From Alkalihalobacillus sp047302405 (GTDB lineage: Bacteria > Bacillota > Bacilli > Bacillales > Bacillaceae_D): a stretch of DNA of 64,000 bases. The notes below the pieces were generated by a model. The model ran no database searches and was not told where the DNA came from. It was given only the letters and a program-made list of their open reading frames with translations. The position numbers were made by a program, and so were the translations under genes. The stretch is taken from assembly GCF_047302405.1 (NCBI RefSeq), contig NZ_CP154853.1, positions 124,001-188,000 of the forward strand, in the 5' to 3' direction. This document shows positions 36,451 through 45,120 of the stretch, piece after piece (the stretch's first letter is position 1; each line of letters opens with the position of its first letter).

Positions 36451-36464
36451 CTTAAACGATTAAG
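36451..36464. promoter_or_regulatory. LacI-type operator 2
   Basis: CTTAAACGATTAAG has the same arms as operator 1 and lies 57 bp downstream in the leader, compatible with cooperative or road-block repression. Confidence 0.65.
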
Positions 36465-36534
36465 TGATTTTTGGATTTATTTTTGTAAGTGCTTAATTTT
36501 TAGTCTTTTACTCAATCTAAGGGGGTTGTTTTTA

Positions 36535-38289
36535 ATGAATAAACATGCGATTTATCATCGAGCAAAAAGTCATTTTTCTTATGCTTTTGATGGAAAAACC
36601 GTTCACATTCGTTTGAAGAGTGAGCGTGATGATTTGCAAGAGGTCTATCTTTTAACGGATTCAGAAGTAGGCTGGCAGGAGCAAGAAGACGGGACATGGC
36701 AATGGATGAAACGTAAAATTAAAATGACTCGTGAGTTTCAGACGGAAATGTTTGATTATTGGTTTACGGAAGTGGAGCCGGTTGATTATAAAATGAGGTA
36801 CGGTTTTCTTGTGAATGATGGACGGGAAGAACTCTATTATTTAGATCGAGGCTTTTTCAAAACGGATGAGCCGGGAATCGAAAATGATATTAATAGTTAT
36901 TTTGCTTTTCCATTTGTACATGAGATAGATGTTTTTTCCGCACCAGCTTGGGTGAAGGACACCGTATGGTATCAGATTTTTCCAGATCGATTTGCAAACG
37001 GAGATGCAACGATTGATCCAAATGAGGTGATCACTTGGAATAAAAAGGGGGCTGAGTTAGGTCAGTATTCCTTTTATGGTGGTGATCTTCGTGGCATCAT
37101 TAACAAATTAGATTATATTAAAGAGCTCGGCATAACTGGAATCTATTTAACGCCTATTTTTGAAGCGACGACCTCTCATAAGTATGATACGATTGACTAT
37201 TTTCAAATTGACCCAGCCTTTGGTACAAAGGAAGACTTACGTGAGTTAGTTGATAAGGCACATAATAAAGGGATGAAGGTGATGCTTGATGCGGTTTTTA
37301 ACCATATCGGGGATAAATCCTATCCATTTCAAGATGTACTGAAAAAAGGTAAAGATTCTAAGTTCTTTAATTGGTTTCTATTTGAACAGACGGATGGACC
37401 AGTTGAGAAGTGGTCGTATCAAAACTTTGTGCCAGCAATGCCAAAATTAAATACATCAAATCCTGAAGTAATCGATTATTTATTGACGATTAGTCGTTAC
37501 TGGATTACAGAAACCGACATTGATGGCTGGAGAATTGATGTCGCCAATGAAGTGGATCATGCTTTTTGGCGTGAATTCAGAAGAGAAGTGAAAGCTATAA
37601 AAGAGGATCTTTATATTTGTGGAGAAATTTGGCATGACAGTCAAGCGTGGTTACACGGTGATCAATTTGACGGGGTAATGAACTATCCATTATCGCGACC
37701 AATTCAAGACTGGATTGCGACTGGACGAATTAATGGCATTCAGTTTCAGAATGACTTCGTTCATGCCCTCTTACGTTATTCGGACAATATCAATCAAGGC
37801 ATGTTCACCTTATTAGATAGTCATGATACAACGCGAATTACAAGATGGGCCAATGGAGATAAACGCAAGATTGATATGTGTTTTGCTTTATTGCTGTCAG
37901 TGCAAGGAGCGATCTCCATTTATTATGGCAGTGAAATTTACTTAGATGGTGGCGAAGACCCTGATAATCGTCGCTGTATGCCATGGGATGAGGAACGAGA
38001 GCAAGGTAATATCGCAACGTTATGTAAGTTAAGAAAAGAGTATCCAGAGTTCGGGTCAGGTGGGAAATTTGAGTTTTTGACTGTAGAAGAGAATAACATT
38101 ATATACAAAAAGAAAAGTGATCAAGGTCATCTTTACTTCATTTTTTATACAGAAGGTGTTGGAACGGTTTCATTGCCAAAAGAGCTTCAAGATAAAAGCT
38201 TGATTAACTTAATAAATGATGAAAATGTAGAGATGAAAGAGTCGATTTATTTAGAGGATTATTCTTACTTAATTTTGAAGGAGAAATAA
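36535..38289 (+). CDS. cyclomaltodextrinase / neopullulanase (GH13)
   Basis: ATG 36535 follows AAGGGGG; the longer frame reads through the operators. The 584-residue protein has an N-terminal CBM34-like domain (about 1-120) and then a GH13 catalytic barrel: DTVWYQIFPDRFANGD, DAVFNHIG (region I), GWRIDVANEVDH with the nucleophile Asp (II), CGEIWHD with the acid Glu (III), and LLDSHDTTR (IV). It hydrolyses cyclodextrins, pullulan or maltodextrins. With no signal peptide it is intracellular. A terminator follows. No sugar transporter is next to it. Confidence 0.92.
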   Translation: MNKHAIYHRAKSHFSYAFDGKTVHIRLKSERDDLQEVYLLTDSEVGWQEQEDGTWQWMKRKIKMTREFQTEMFDYWFTEVEPVDYKMRYGFLVNDGREELYYLDRGFFKTDEPGIENDINSYFAFPFVHEIDVFSAPAWVKDTVWYQIFPDRFANGDATIDPNEVITWNKKGAELGQYSFYGGDLRGIINKLDYIKELGITGIYLTPIFEATTSHKYDTIDYFQIDPAFGTKEDLRELVDKAHNKGMKVMLDAVFNHIGDKSYPFQDVLKKGKDSKFFNWFLFEQTDGPVEKWSYQNFVPAMPKLNTSNPEVIDYLLTISRYWITETDIDGWRIDVANEVDHAFWREFRREVKAIKEDLYICGEIWHDSQAWLHGDQFDGVMNYPLSRPIQDWIATGRINGIQFQNDFVHALLRYSDNINQGMFTLLDSHDTTRITRWANGDKRKIDMCFALLLSVQGAISIYYGSEIYLDGGEDPDNRRCMPWDEEREQGNIATLCKLRKEYPEFGSGGKFEFLTVEENNIIYKKKSDQGHLYFIFYTEGVGTVSLPKELQDKSLINLINDENVEMKESIYLEDYSYLILKEK

Positions 38290-38311
38290 TCGAAGTAATC
38301 ATTTTGAAAAA

Positions 38312-38345
38312 GCTGATGAGAGATGTGAATCTCATCAGTTTTTTT
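38312..38345 (+). terminator. terminator after the cyclomaltodextrinase gene
   Basis: GCTGATGAGA pairs with TCTCATCAGT around a short loop, followed by seven T. Confidence 0.88.
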
Positions 38346-38438
38346 GATAAGGAATGATAAAACTTTTTAAGTGGATTAATTAGGGGTGTATTAATTTGAA
38401 TAAGCCATGGAGCGAAGGGACCCAGAGAGGGAGGCGCG

Positions 38439-38591
38439 GTAGTTCGGCGTATAATGAACGGAGAAGCAGAGAAAAGAGCCGAGCTAAGCGTAGTTCGGCG
38501 TATAAGGAACGGAGAAGCAGAAAAAAGAGCCGAGCCAAATGTAGTTCGGCGTATAAGGAACCGAGAAGCACAAAAATAAGCCAAGTCAGCT
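38439..38591 (+). repeat. three tandem 51-bp repeat units
   Basis: Units start GTAGTTCGGCGTATAA at 38439, 38490 and 38541. Each carries GTTCGGC near the left end and GCCGAGC near the right end, so each can fold as a hairpin. The array ends with a palindrome (ATAAGCC...GGCTTAT). The 51-bp period is a multiple of three, which keeps all frames open and produces an artefactual Arg/Ser-rich frame. The remainder of the 511-bp gap shows no gene. Confidence 0.85.
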
Positions 38592-38779
38592 TCAACTCGG
38601 CTTATCACTGTATCTCGTACCATCCCTCTCCGATTGAGGAGAGGGGCTATCCAATTGCTTATTTAGGGCGAGTCTTTGATAAAATGTTGTGCTTTGTATA
38701 GATGCCAACAGATAGTAGGGAAAGTTTATCTATTGTCTGAGTTAGTAGGGGGAATTAGTAAAATCATTCAATAAGAAAA

Positions 38780-38806
38780 CCATAAAGTCATTATCGGACT
38801 TTATGG
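38780..38806 (-). terminator. terminator overlapping the end of the small minus-strand gene
   Basis: CCATAAAGT pairs with ACTTTATGG and is followed on the minus strand by TTTTCTTATT. The stem includes the stop codon of the gene at 38801-39046. Confidence 0.7.
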
Positions 38807-39046
38807 CAGCACTTTTATTTTTTGAATAGAAAGTAAATAGTCTAAATACCATTCTGGTTTGGGTAAGGATATGACGATTTCTTCATTGATCCATTCGATT
38901 TTACCTTCTTTTTTTAATTGAGCTAATATCGGCAGCAGCTCTTCTTTTGTATGTCCTGTCCTAACACATAATGTCGGGAGCGTTGGTAGGACACAAGCTT
39001 CACACATACCTTCTATCACTGTAAACATTAAATCACTTTCATTCAA
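38801..39046 (-). CDS. small hypothetical protein, possible winged-helix fold
   Basis: The 81-residue protein starts with TTG exactly eight bases after GGGAGG on the minus strand. It contains CEACVLPTLPTLCVRTG, with three Cys, and then HTKEELLPILAQLKKEGKIEWINEEIVISL. That stretch reads like a helix-turn-helix followed by a beta-wing, as in small regulators. No family was recognised. The strong ribosome site and the terminator at the stop support a real gene. Confidence 0.65.
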   Translation of the reverse strand: MNESDLMFTVIEGMCEACVLPTLPTLCVRTGHTKEELLPILAQLKKEGKIEWINEEIVISLPKPEWYLDYLLSIQKIKVLP

Positions 39047-39423
39047 TCGTACAACCTCCCGCTTTATATTCTTATTAGTATTATATTAGGTAAAAAGGTG
39101 TATTTTCCTTTATTTATTTCGAACAAAAGTTCATCAATATGTGACAAAAGATTTATATGGTGGTCGAAAGTAACAATAAGAAAATGAGAACAAGTCGAAA
39201 TGAACAGAAAAATGGAGAGAGGGGTATATCCTGTGTTTCCCACGGATGGGCAGGAGAATCTATTAAAAAAGTCTTTTGTAAAAAGAGAATCTTTATTACA
39301 TTTATTATAACACATGACTAAATAGTACTAATACAGTGGGGTGTGGATTCAGTGAGTATTTCAAATTAAGCCGATACGATTAATTGCTCAATGAAAAGGA
39401 AATAAATCAATTAATACCAAGGT

Positions 39424-39441
39424 TTGTGAAAAAGTTCACAA
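39424..39441. promoter_or_regulatory. Rex operator upstream of pflB
   Basis: TTGTGAA-AAAG-TTCACAA is a perfect 7-4-7 palindrome matching the Rex consensus TTGTGAAnnnnTTCACAA. Rex is the NADH-sensing repressor of fermentation genes in Gram-positives. The site lies 126 bp before the pflB start, in an otherwise non-coding 520-bp gap. Confidence 0.88.
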
Positions 39442-39566
39442 GAGCTTCATAATTAGGATAATCCATTGTCTGAATTTTCAAGTACAATAAAAGTGTAATA
39501 GCTGTTATATACATTTCAATTAATCTGTTATTGTTTTTATTCCAAAAAAATGAGGAGGAAGAACAA

Positions 39567-41822
39567 ATGGAGCAATGGCATTCTTTTAGAGGGGAAAATT
39601 GGAAAAAAGAAGTCGATGTCAGAGATTTTATTCTTACAAATGTGTCGAGCTATGATGGGGATGAAAATTTTTTAGAAGGCGCAACAGAGGCCACAAAACA
39701 ACTTTGGCAGCAAATTATGGACTTAACAAATGATGAAAGATTGCGAGGCGGTGTCTATGATTTAGATACAAAAGTGGTTTCGACGATTATTTCACATGGT
39801 CCGGGGTATTTGAATCAGTCATTAGAGAAAATTGTAGGGCTTCAAACGGATGAACCATTTAAACGCTCGTTAATGCCATTTGGTGGAATTCGTATGGCTG
39901 AAACAGCGGCAACCTCTTACGGTTATCAAGTCGATGAAGAGATATCAGAAATTTTCACGAAATATCGTAAAACACATAACCAAGGAGTCTTTGATGCTTA
40001 CACAGATGAAATGAAGAAAGCTAGAAAAGCAGGGATTATTACTGGATTACCTGATGCCTATGGTAGAGGTCGGATTATCGGTGATTATCGTCGGGTTGCC
40101 TTATATGGAATTGACTTTTTAATCCAACAAAAAGTGAAGGACAAAAAAGAAACGAGTCAAACGATGACCGAAGATCAAATTCGGTTGAGGGAAGAGTTAT
40201 CTGAACAAATTCGAGCATTAAAAGAATTAAAGGAGCTAGGGCATAAATACGGATTTGATTTATCGAAGCCGGCGACTAATGCGAAGGAAGCTTTCCAGTG
40301 GCTCTATTTAGCTTATTTAGCGGCCATTAAAGAACAAAATGGGGCGGCGATGAGCTTAGGTCGAGTTTCTACCTTTTTAGATATTTTTATTGAGAGAGAT
40401 TTAAAGCAAAATCTACTTTCTGAAAAAGAAGTCCAAGAGCTTGTTGATCATTTTGTGATGAAGCTACGACTGGTCAAATTTGCAAGAACTCCTGAATATA
40501 ACGAATTATTTAGTGGAGATCCAACGTGGGTAACCGAATCCATTGCGGGAATGTCGATTAATGGTCAACATCTAGTGACAAAGAACTCATTCCGCTTTTT
40601 ACACACGCTTGAAAACCTTGGACCAGCACCAGAACCAAATTTGACGGTCTTATGGTCAACGCATTTGCCTGAAGCATTTAAGGGATTTTGTGCAAAAATG
40701 TCGATTAGAACAAGTGCCATCCAGTATGAAAATGATGATTTAATGCGTCCAGAATGGGGCGATGATTATGGGATTGCTTGTTGTGTATCGGCGATGCGTA
40801 TCGGGAAACAAATGCAATTTTTTGGAGCGAGAGCCAATTTAGCGAAAACTTTATTGTATGCCATTAATGGCGGTATTGACGAAAAGTTACAAGAACAAGT
40901 TGGTCCTAAAATGGAGCCGGTTTCAAGTGATATTCTCCATTATGAGGAAGTAGCGGAAAAGTTTGATGTCATGATGGAATGGTTAGCAGAACTTTATATT
41001 AATTCTCTTAACATCATTCATTATATGCACGATAAATATAGCTACGAAAGAATTGAAATGGCTTTACATGATACAGAGGTTCTACGCACGATGGCAACAG
41101 GAATAGCTGGACTTAGCGTTGTAGCTGACTCTCTGAGTGCGATCAAACATTCTAAAGTTCACGCGATTCGTGATGAAAAAGGAATGGTTATTGACTACTA
41201 TGTTGAAGGAAGCTATCCAACTTACGGAAATAATGATGAACGCGTCGATGCGATTGCTGTTGAGGTAGTCAAAAACTTTATGAACAAATTGAAAAAGTAT
41301 AAGACGTATCGTGATTCTAAAACAACTACATCCGTACTAACCATTACCTCCAATGTCGTTTACGGTCAAAAAACAGGGAATACACCTGATGGTAGAAGAG
41401 CTGGTGAACCATTTGCTCCTGGAGCCAATCCAATGCATGGGCGAGATCGTTCGGGAGCTCTTGCATCCTTAAGCTCAGTGGCAAAAATTCCTTATCATTA
41501 TGCTTTAGACGGTGTATCGAACACCTTTTCCATTGTGCCAAAAGCGTTAGGAAAAGAAGGTGGGGCTCGGATTCAAAACCTTGTGGCGATTTTAGATGGT
41601 TATATCGCAAAAGGGGGCCATCACTTAAATATTAACGTTTTTAATCAAAAGCAGTTAATCGATGCAATGGAGCATCCAGAAAATTATCCACAACTTACCA
41701 TTCGAGTTTCGGGATATGCCGTAAACTTTATTAAATTAACGAAAGAACAGCAGTTGGATGTTATTAACCGTACCTTCCACGGGGCGATAACCGAACAGGA
41801 AAAGGTAACGGAGCCAATCTAG
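39567..41822 (+). CDS. pflB: formate C-acetyltransferase (pyruvate formate-lyase)
   Basis: ATG 39567 follows GAGGAGG; the frame opens earlier at 39531. The 751-residue glycyl radical enzyme has the catalytic Cys pair in GIACCVSAM near residue 405 and the glycyl radical motif RVSGYAVNF near the C-terminus. It turns pyruvate and CoA into acetyl-CoA and formate without oxygen. It is followed by its activating enzyme 15 bp downstream and probably repressed by Rex when NADH is low. It indicates a capacity for mixed-acid fermentation. Confidence 0.97.
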   Translation: MEQWHSFRGENWKKEVDVRDFILTNVSSYDGDENFLEGATEATKQLWQQIMDLTNDERLRGGVYDLDTKVVSTIISHGPGYLNQSLEKIVGLQTDEPFKRSLMPFGGIRMAETAATSYGYQVDEEISEIFTKYRKTHNQGVFDAYTDEMKKARKAGIITGLPDAYGRGRIIGDYRRVALYGIDFLIQQKVKDKKETSQTMTEDQIRLREELSEQIRALKELKELGHKYGFDLSKPATNAKEAFQWLYLAYLAAIKEQNGAAMSLGRVSTFLDIFIERDLKQNLLSEKEVQELVDHFVMKLRLVKFARTPEYNELFSGDPTWVTESIAGMSINGQHLVTKNSFRFLHTLENLGPAPEPNLTVLWSTHLPEAFKGFCAKMSIRTSAIQYENDDLMRPEWGDDYGIACCVSAMRIGKQMQFFGARANLAKTLLYAINGGIDEKLQEQVGPKMEPVSSDILHYEEVAEKFDVMMEWLAELYINSLNIIHYMHDKYSYERIEMALHDTEVLRTMATGIAGLSVVADSLSAIKHSKVHAIRDEKGMVIDYYVEGSYPTYGNNDERVDAIAVEVVKNFMNKLKKYKTYRDSKTTTSVLTITSNVVYGQKTGNTPDGRRAGEPFAPGANPMHGRDRSGALASLSSVAKIPYHYALDGVSNTFSIVPKALGKEGGARIQNLVAILDGYIAKGGHHLNINVFNQKQLIDAMEHPENYPQLTIRVSGYAVNFIKLTKEQQLDVINRTFHGAITEQEKVTEPI

Positions 41823-41837
41823 ATAGGAGTTGATCGC

Positions 41838-42566
41838 ATGAAGGGGAATATTCATTCAGTGGAAACATTTGGGGCGGTAGATGGACCAGGTATTCGTTAT
41901 GTGCTATTTCTACAAGGTTGTTTGTTACGTTGCAAATATTGCCACAATGCCGACACATGGAAAATTGGCACGGGAACCGATAAAACAGTGGAGGAAATTT
42001 TAGTTGAGCTTGAAGATTACCGTCCCTTTTTTGCCGCTTCCAATGGAGGAATTACTGTTAGTGGCGGTGAACCGCTTCTACAGATTCCATTCCTAATCGA
42101 ACTTTTTAAGGCTTGTAAAGAGCGAGGCATTCACACTACGATTGATTCATCGGGCGGTTGTTTTGAAAAGGGAGAGCTTTTTTTAAAGGGACTGGATGAA
42201 TTGCTCGACTATACGGATCTCGTTTTGTTAGATTTAAAGCACATCGATAATCAAAAACATCGTGAGCTAACGGGTAAACCAAATCGAGCCCCTCTTGATT
42301 TTGCGAAACACCTATCAAAGAAAAATATTCCTGTCTGGATACGACATGTGCTCGTGCCGACCATTAATGATGATGAGAAGTATTTAAGACGTTTGTCCGA
42401 CTTTATTGGGACCCTTACCAATGTCGAGAAAGTAGAGGTGTTGCCGTACCATCAAATGGGAGTCTATAAATGGGAGGCACTTGGGTATCCGTATCCACTT
42501 AAAGGAATTGATTCACCGAGTAGGGAACTGATTGAAAAAGCAGAATCGATTTTGATAGCGAAATGA
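41838..42566 (+). CDS. pflA: pyruvate formate-lyase-activating enzyme
   Basis: This 242-residue radical SAM enzyme has CLLRCKYC (CxxxCxxC, binding the 4Fe-4S cluster) near residue 30, followed by the SAM-contact GGITVSGGEPLLQ. It uses SAM to make the glycyl radical on PflB. The ribosome site is ATAGGAG. It is co-transcribed with pflB, and a strong terminator follows. Confidence 0.97.
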   Translation: MKGNIHSVETFGAVDGPGIRYVLFLQGCLLRCKYCHNADTWKIGTGTDKTVEEILVELEDYRPFFAASNGGITVSGGEPLLQIPFLIELFKACKERGIHTTIDSSGGCFEKGELFLKGLDELLDYTDLVLLDLKHIDNQKHRELTGKPNRAPLDFAKHLSKKNIPVWIRHVLVPTINDDEKYLRRLSDFIGTLTNVEKVEVLPYHQMGVYKWEALGYPYPLKGIDSPSRELIEKAESILIAK

Positions 42567-42572
42567 TTATAA

Positions 42573-42615
42573 AAAAGAGTTCGATGACGAGAAAAATGGT
42601 CATCGAACTCTTTTT
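42573..42615 (+). terminator. terminator after pflA
   Basis: AAAGAGTTCGATGAC pairs with GTCATCGAACTCTTT around a GAGAAAAATG loop, followed by further T. Confidence 0.93.
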
Positions 42616-42699
42616 AGTAGGAAAAGCTTGTTTGTCTGAAAAAGTCTCAACATCACCTTTATCTTAGAAATTAATTTTCCGAGTAGAAAGTCGCTCATG

Positions 42700-42794
42700 G
42701 GTTCACCCGCGGAACGCGTAGGGTATGGAGCTGGTGGAGTATGCTAACTAATGTAACCATATTTTAACGAGTAGCCTGTTTTTCAGTGGCCACG
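42700..42794 (+). repeat. GC-rich repeat, 5'-truncated copy
   Basis: It shares GGTTCACCCGCGGAACGCG, GGGTATGGAGCTGG and the AGTATGCTAACTAATGTAACC tail with copies at 7717, 56416 and 60190, but lacks the left arm. It lies in the 521-bp gap before the pyrophosphatase gene. The rest of that gap holds only a promoter. Confidence 0.75.
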
Positions 42795-42980
42795 CCTTTA
42801 TGCCGGCAGGAGTCTACGTATATTTTCTCCGCTAAGGTTATGTCTTGTTCGTATTCTCGGTTAAACATTTTGATTTTTCCCAGCCTCTTTTTCAATTTAG
42901 AGCTGGGTTTTGTACTGACCTCTTTTACATGAAGAACACATTAAATATTCAACAAATTTAATTATTCCTATCGATATGGT

Positions 42981-43008
42981 TTGCTTTCATTTCGATCTGT
43001 TGTAAAAT
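42981..43008 (+). promoter_or_regulatory. sigma-A promoter of the pyrophosphatase gene
   Basis: TTGCTT at 42981-42986 and TAAAAT at 43003-43008 are 16 bp apart. Confidence 0.55.
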
Positions 43009-43087
43009 CGATTATGTAAAAGTAGGACAACTCATGGTAGAATCGATGATAGATAAAAAAATGTAAACATCTAAAAGGAGCGAGATT

Positions 43088-44014
43088 ATGTCTAACGTAC
43101 TTATTTTTGGCCATAAAAACCCTGATACAGATACAATTTGTTCAGCGATTGCTTATGCAGATTTAAAAAACAAATTAGGTGTCCAAGCGGAAGCAGTTCG
43201 TCTTGGTGCGGTTAATGGAGAAACGGAATATGCTTTAAAAACATTTAGTACAAAAACACCACGTCTTGTGGAAACGGTCGCGAATGAAACGGAAGAAGTT
43301 ATTTTAGTCGATCATAATGAATTCCAACAAAGTGTTTCTGATATTAAGGATGTTCGTATTTTAGAAGTCATTGATCATCATCGTATTGCTAATTTTGAAA
43401 CGGCTGACCCTTTATACTATCGTGCGGAGCCTGTAGGATGTACGGCAACAATTCTTTTAAAAATTTATAAAGAAAAAGGTTTTGCAATCGAGCAAAATAT
43501 TGCAGGGCTTATGTTATCAGCCATTATTTCTGATTCTTTATTATTCAAGTCGCCAACATGCACGGAAGAAGATGTAACCGCAGCAAAAGAACTTGCTGAA
43601 ATCGCTGGTGTCGATGCAAATAGCTACGGACTTGAAATGCTTAAAGCGGGTGCTGATACGACAAGCAAAACGGTTCAACAATTAATTTCAATTGACGCAA
43701 AAGAATTCTCAATGGGTGAATTTAAAGTAGAAGTTGCTCAAGTCAACACAGTTGATACGAATGAAGTCATTAATCGTCAAGCAGAAATCGAGCCGGTCTT
43801 AACTGAACTTATCGCAGAGAAAAAACTTGATTTATTCGTATTAGTCGTCACGGATATTTTAGAAAACGATTCAGTTATCCTTGCCTTAGGAAGTCAAGCA
43901 CCAGCTGTTGAAAAGGCGTTTAACGTTCATTTAGATAATGGGACAGCCCTATTAAAAGGTGTGGTTTCACGTAAAAAGCAAATTGTTCCACCTTTAACAG
44001 AAGCTTTACAATAA
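43088..44014 (+). CDS. ppaC: manganese-dependent inorganic pyrophosphatase
   Basis: The 308-residue family II pyrophosphatase of the DHH superfamily has GHKNPDTDTICSA at the N-terminus, DHNE near residue 76, the DHH motif VIDHHRIANF near residue 97, and the C-terminal DHHA2 substrate motif SRKKQIVPPL. It hydrolyses diphosphate with Mn or Co. Length and motifs match B. subtilis PpaC without regulatory CBS domains. The ribosome site is AAAGGAGCG. Confidence 0.97.
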   Translation: MSNVLIFGHKNPDTDTICSAIAYADLKNKLGVQAEAVRLGAVNGETEYALKTFSTKTPRLVETVANETEEVILVDHNEFQQSVSDIKDVRILEVIDHHRIANFETADPLYYRAEPVGCTATILLKIYKEKGFAIEQNIAGLMLSAIISDSLLFKSPTCTEEDVTAAKELAEIAGVDANSYGLEMLKAGADTTSKTVQQLISIDAKEFSMGEFKVEVAQVNTVDTNEVINRQAEIEPVLTELIAEKKLDLFVLVVTDILENDSVILALGSQAPAVEKAFNVHLDNGTALLKGVVSRKKQIVPPLTEALQ

Positions 44015-44034
44015 GGGCCGACATATACACTAAT

Positions 44035-44076
44035 AAAAGTTGATGAGGAGCCGGAGGGCTTCTCATCAACTTTTTT
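44035..44076 (+). terminator. terminator after ppaC
   Basis: GTTGATGAGGAGCC pairs with GGCTTCTCATCAAC, followed by six T. Confidence 0.9.
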
Positions 44077-44139
44077 GTATAAAAATACTGACTACCTCGG
44101 CCCCATCTCCTAGAATATTCCGCGGGCAACTATGTTAAC

Positions 44140-44529
44140 TTAACGTGTCAAGAGCAAGATAATCACTCCAGCTAAACAAGCTAGTGCCGAAAGGGGGGAC
44201 ATCACCATTTTTTCTTTTATACTTCGCGAGGCTAAGTTGCCGACTGTATTAATGAAAAGAAAAATAACGATTCCGACGATTATCCATTTTAAAAATGGAA
44301 GGTCTACGCCTGGCAAAATGAGTCCTGTGTACTGTAAAAAAACGAAGGCGAAAGCAATTAATACCAAACTTGAAACAAAGCTAGCGATTCGGAATGGTAA
44401 TGGAAGCACTCCAGTAAACTTGCCCCCGTATGAATATTCGGCTAATGGTTTTCCAAACGCTAATAGTAGTTGAAAAATAGCTATCCCAAGAAATAGGACC
44501 GCATTAAAAACACCGAAAAATACGAGCAT
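44140..44529 (-). CDS. small integral membrane protein of unknown function
   Basis: The start at 44529 (MLVFFGVFN) is chosen since GAGGGTG lies about nine bases upstream; a longer frame reaches 44568. The 129-residue protein has four hydrophobic segments: residues 1-25, 45-68, 76-97 and 110-128. No catalytic motif is visible. The pattern resembles the small four-helix membrane proteins common in bacilli. The function is unknown. Confidence 0.7.
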   Translation of the reverse strand: MLVFFGVFNAVLFLGIAIFQLLLAFGKPLAEYSYGGKFTGVLPLPFRIASFVSSLVLIAFAFVFLQYTGLILPGVDLPFLKWIIVGIVIFLFINTVGNLASRSIKEKMVMSPLSALACLAGVIILLLTR

Positions 44530-44646
44530 TTCTTTTTCACCCTCTTTATTATTTAATGAAAAGGCCACTTTTAAAAGTAAGTAAGCCGATAAAAAGGGTA
44601 TGAGATCCCTTTATTACGGAAAGGAAAACCAATTTCCCTTATTCCC

Positions 44647-45120
44647 TCAGTTTCTAGCTAACCTTTGTGAAGCACTTTGTAATGATTTTGTTACTTTTTC
44701 ATAGCCGGATACCTTTGCTAACCCAAATTTCGGCATATTCACATAGATGGACTCCATACCTCCAGGCTCCACAACATATGTTTCATGATAAATACCTACG
44801 GCTGAGTTATTGCGGCAACGCTTGTTAAAGTTTTTCCATGCTTTTAAATGGGTTTGCCCTTTTGCATAAGCAAATAAATCTTCCTCAGATCGCCAATATT
44901 GGAGCAAATAAGTGGTACGCAAGCCAAAAAAGTTTTCCATCGACAAGCAACCATGCTCTTTATGCTGATACAATTCTTTAATCATCGCTGGCATTGCCAT
45001 AAATACTGGGAACCATTTATGGATGGCCCACCACTTATTCACTCTCATCCCAATCATAAAAATCACTACTTTATCACGATGTGTTGCGGTCACTCGTTGG
45101 GTCTCAATTGTTTTACCCAT
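44647..45120 (-). CDS. DUF4188 family protein
   Basis: The start is at 45120 (MGKTIETQRV) with GAGGAATCG upstream on the minus strand; it overlaps the end of the PadR gene by eight bases. The 157-residue protein contains KVVIFMIGMRVNKWWAIHKWFPVFMAMPAMIKEL, SMENFFGLRTTYLLQYWRS and AVGIYHETYVV, the hallmarks of DUF4188. This family is related to dimeric ferredoxin-like or haem-monooxygenase-like folds. It is often paired with a PadR regulator, as here. The reaction is not known. Confidence 0.8.
   Translation of the reverse strand: MGKTIETQRVTATHRDKVVIFMIGMRVNKWWAIHKWFPVFMAMPAMIKELYQHKEHGCLSMENFFGLRTTYLLQYWRSEEDLFAYAKGQTHLKAWKNFNKRCRNNSAVGIYHETYVVEPGGMESIYVNMPKFGLAKVSGYEKVTKSLQSASQRLARN

Noticed and set aside
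38396..38701. 101-residue Arg/Ser-rich plus-strand frame and two minus-strand frames
   Set aside because: They exist because the 51-bp tandem repeat is a multiple of three; no ribosome site precedes them and the repeats are non-coding in character.
39064..39315. 83-residue minus-strand frame upstream of the small Cys-containing gene
   Set aside because: No ribosome site and random composition.
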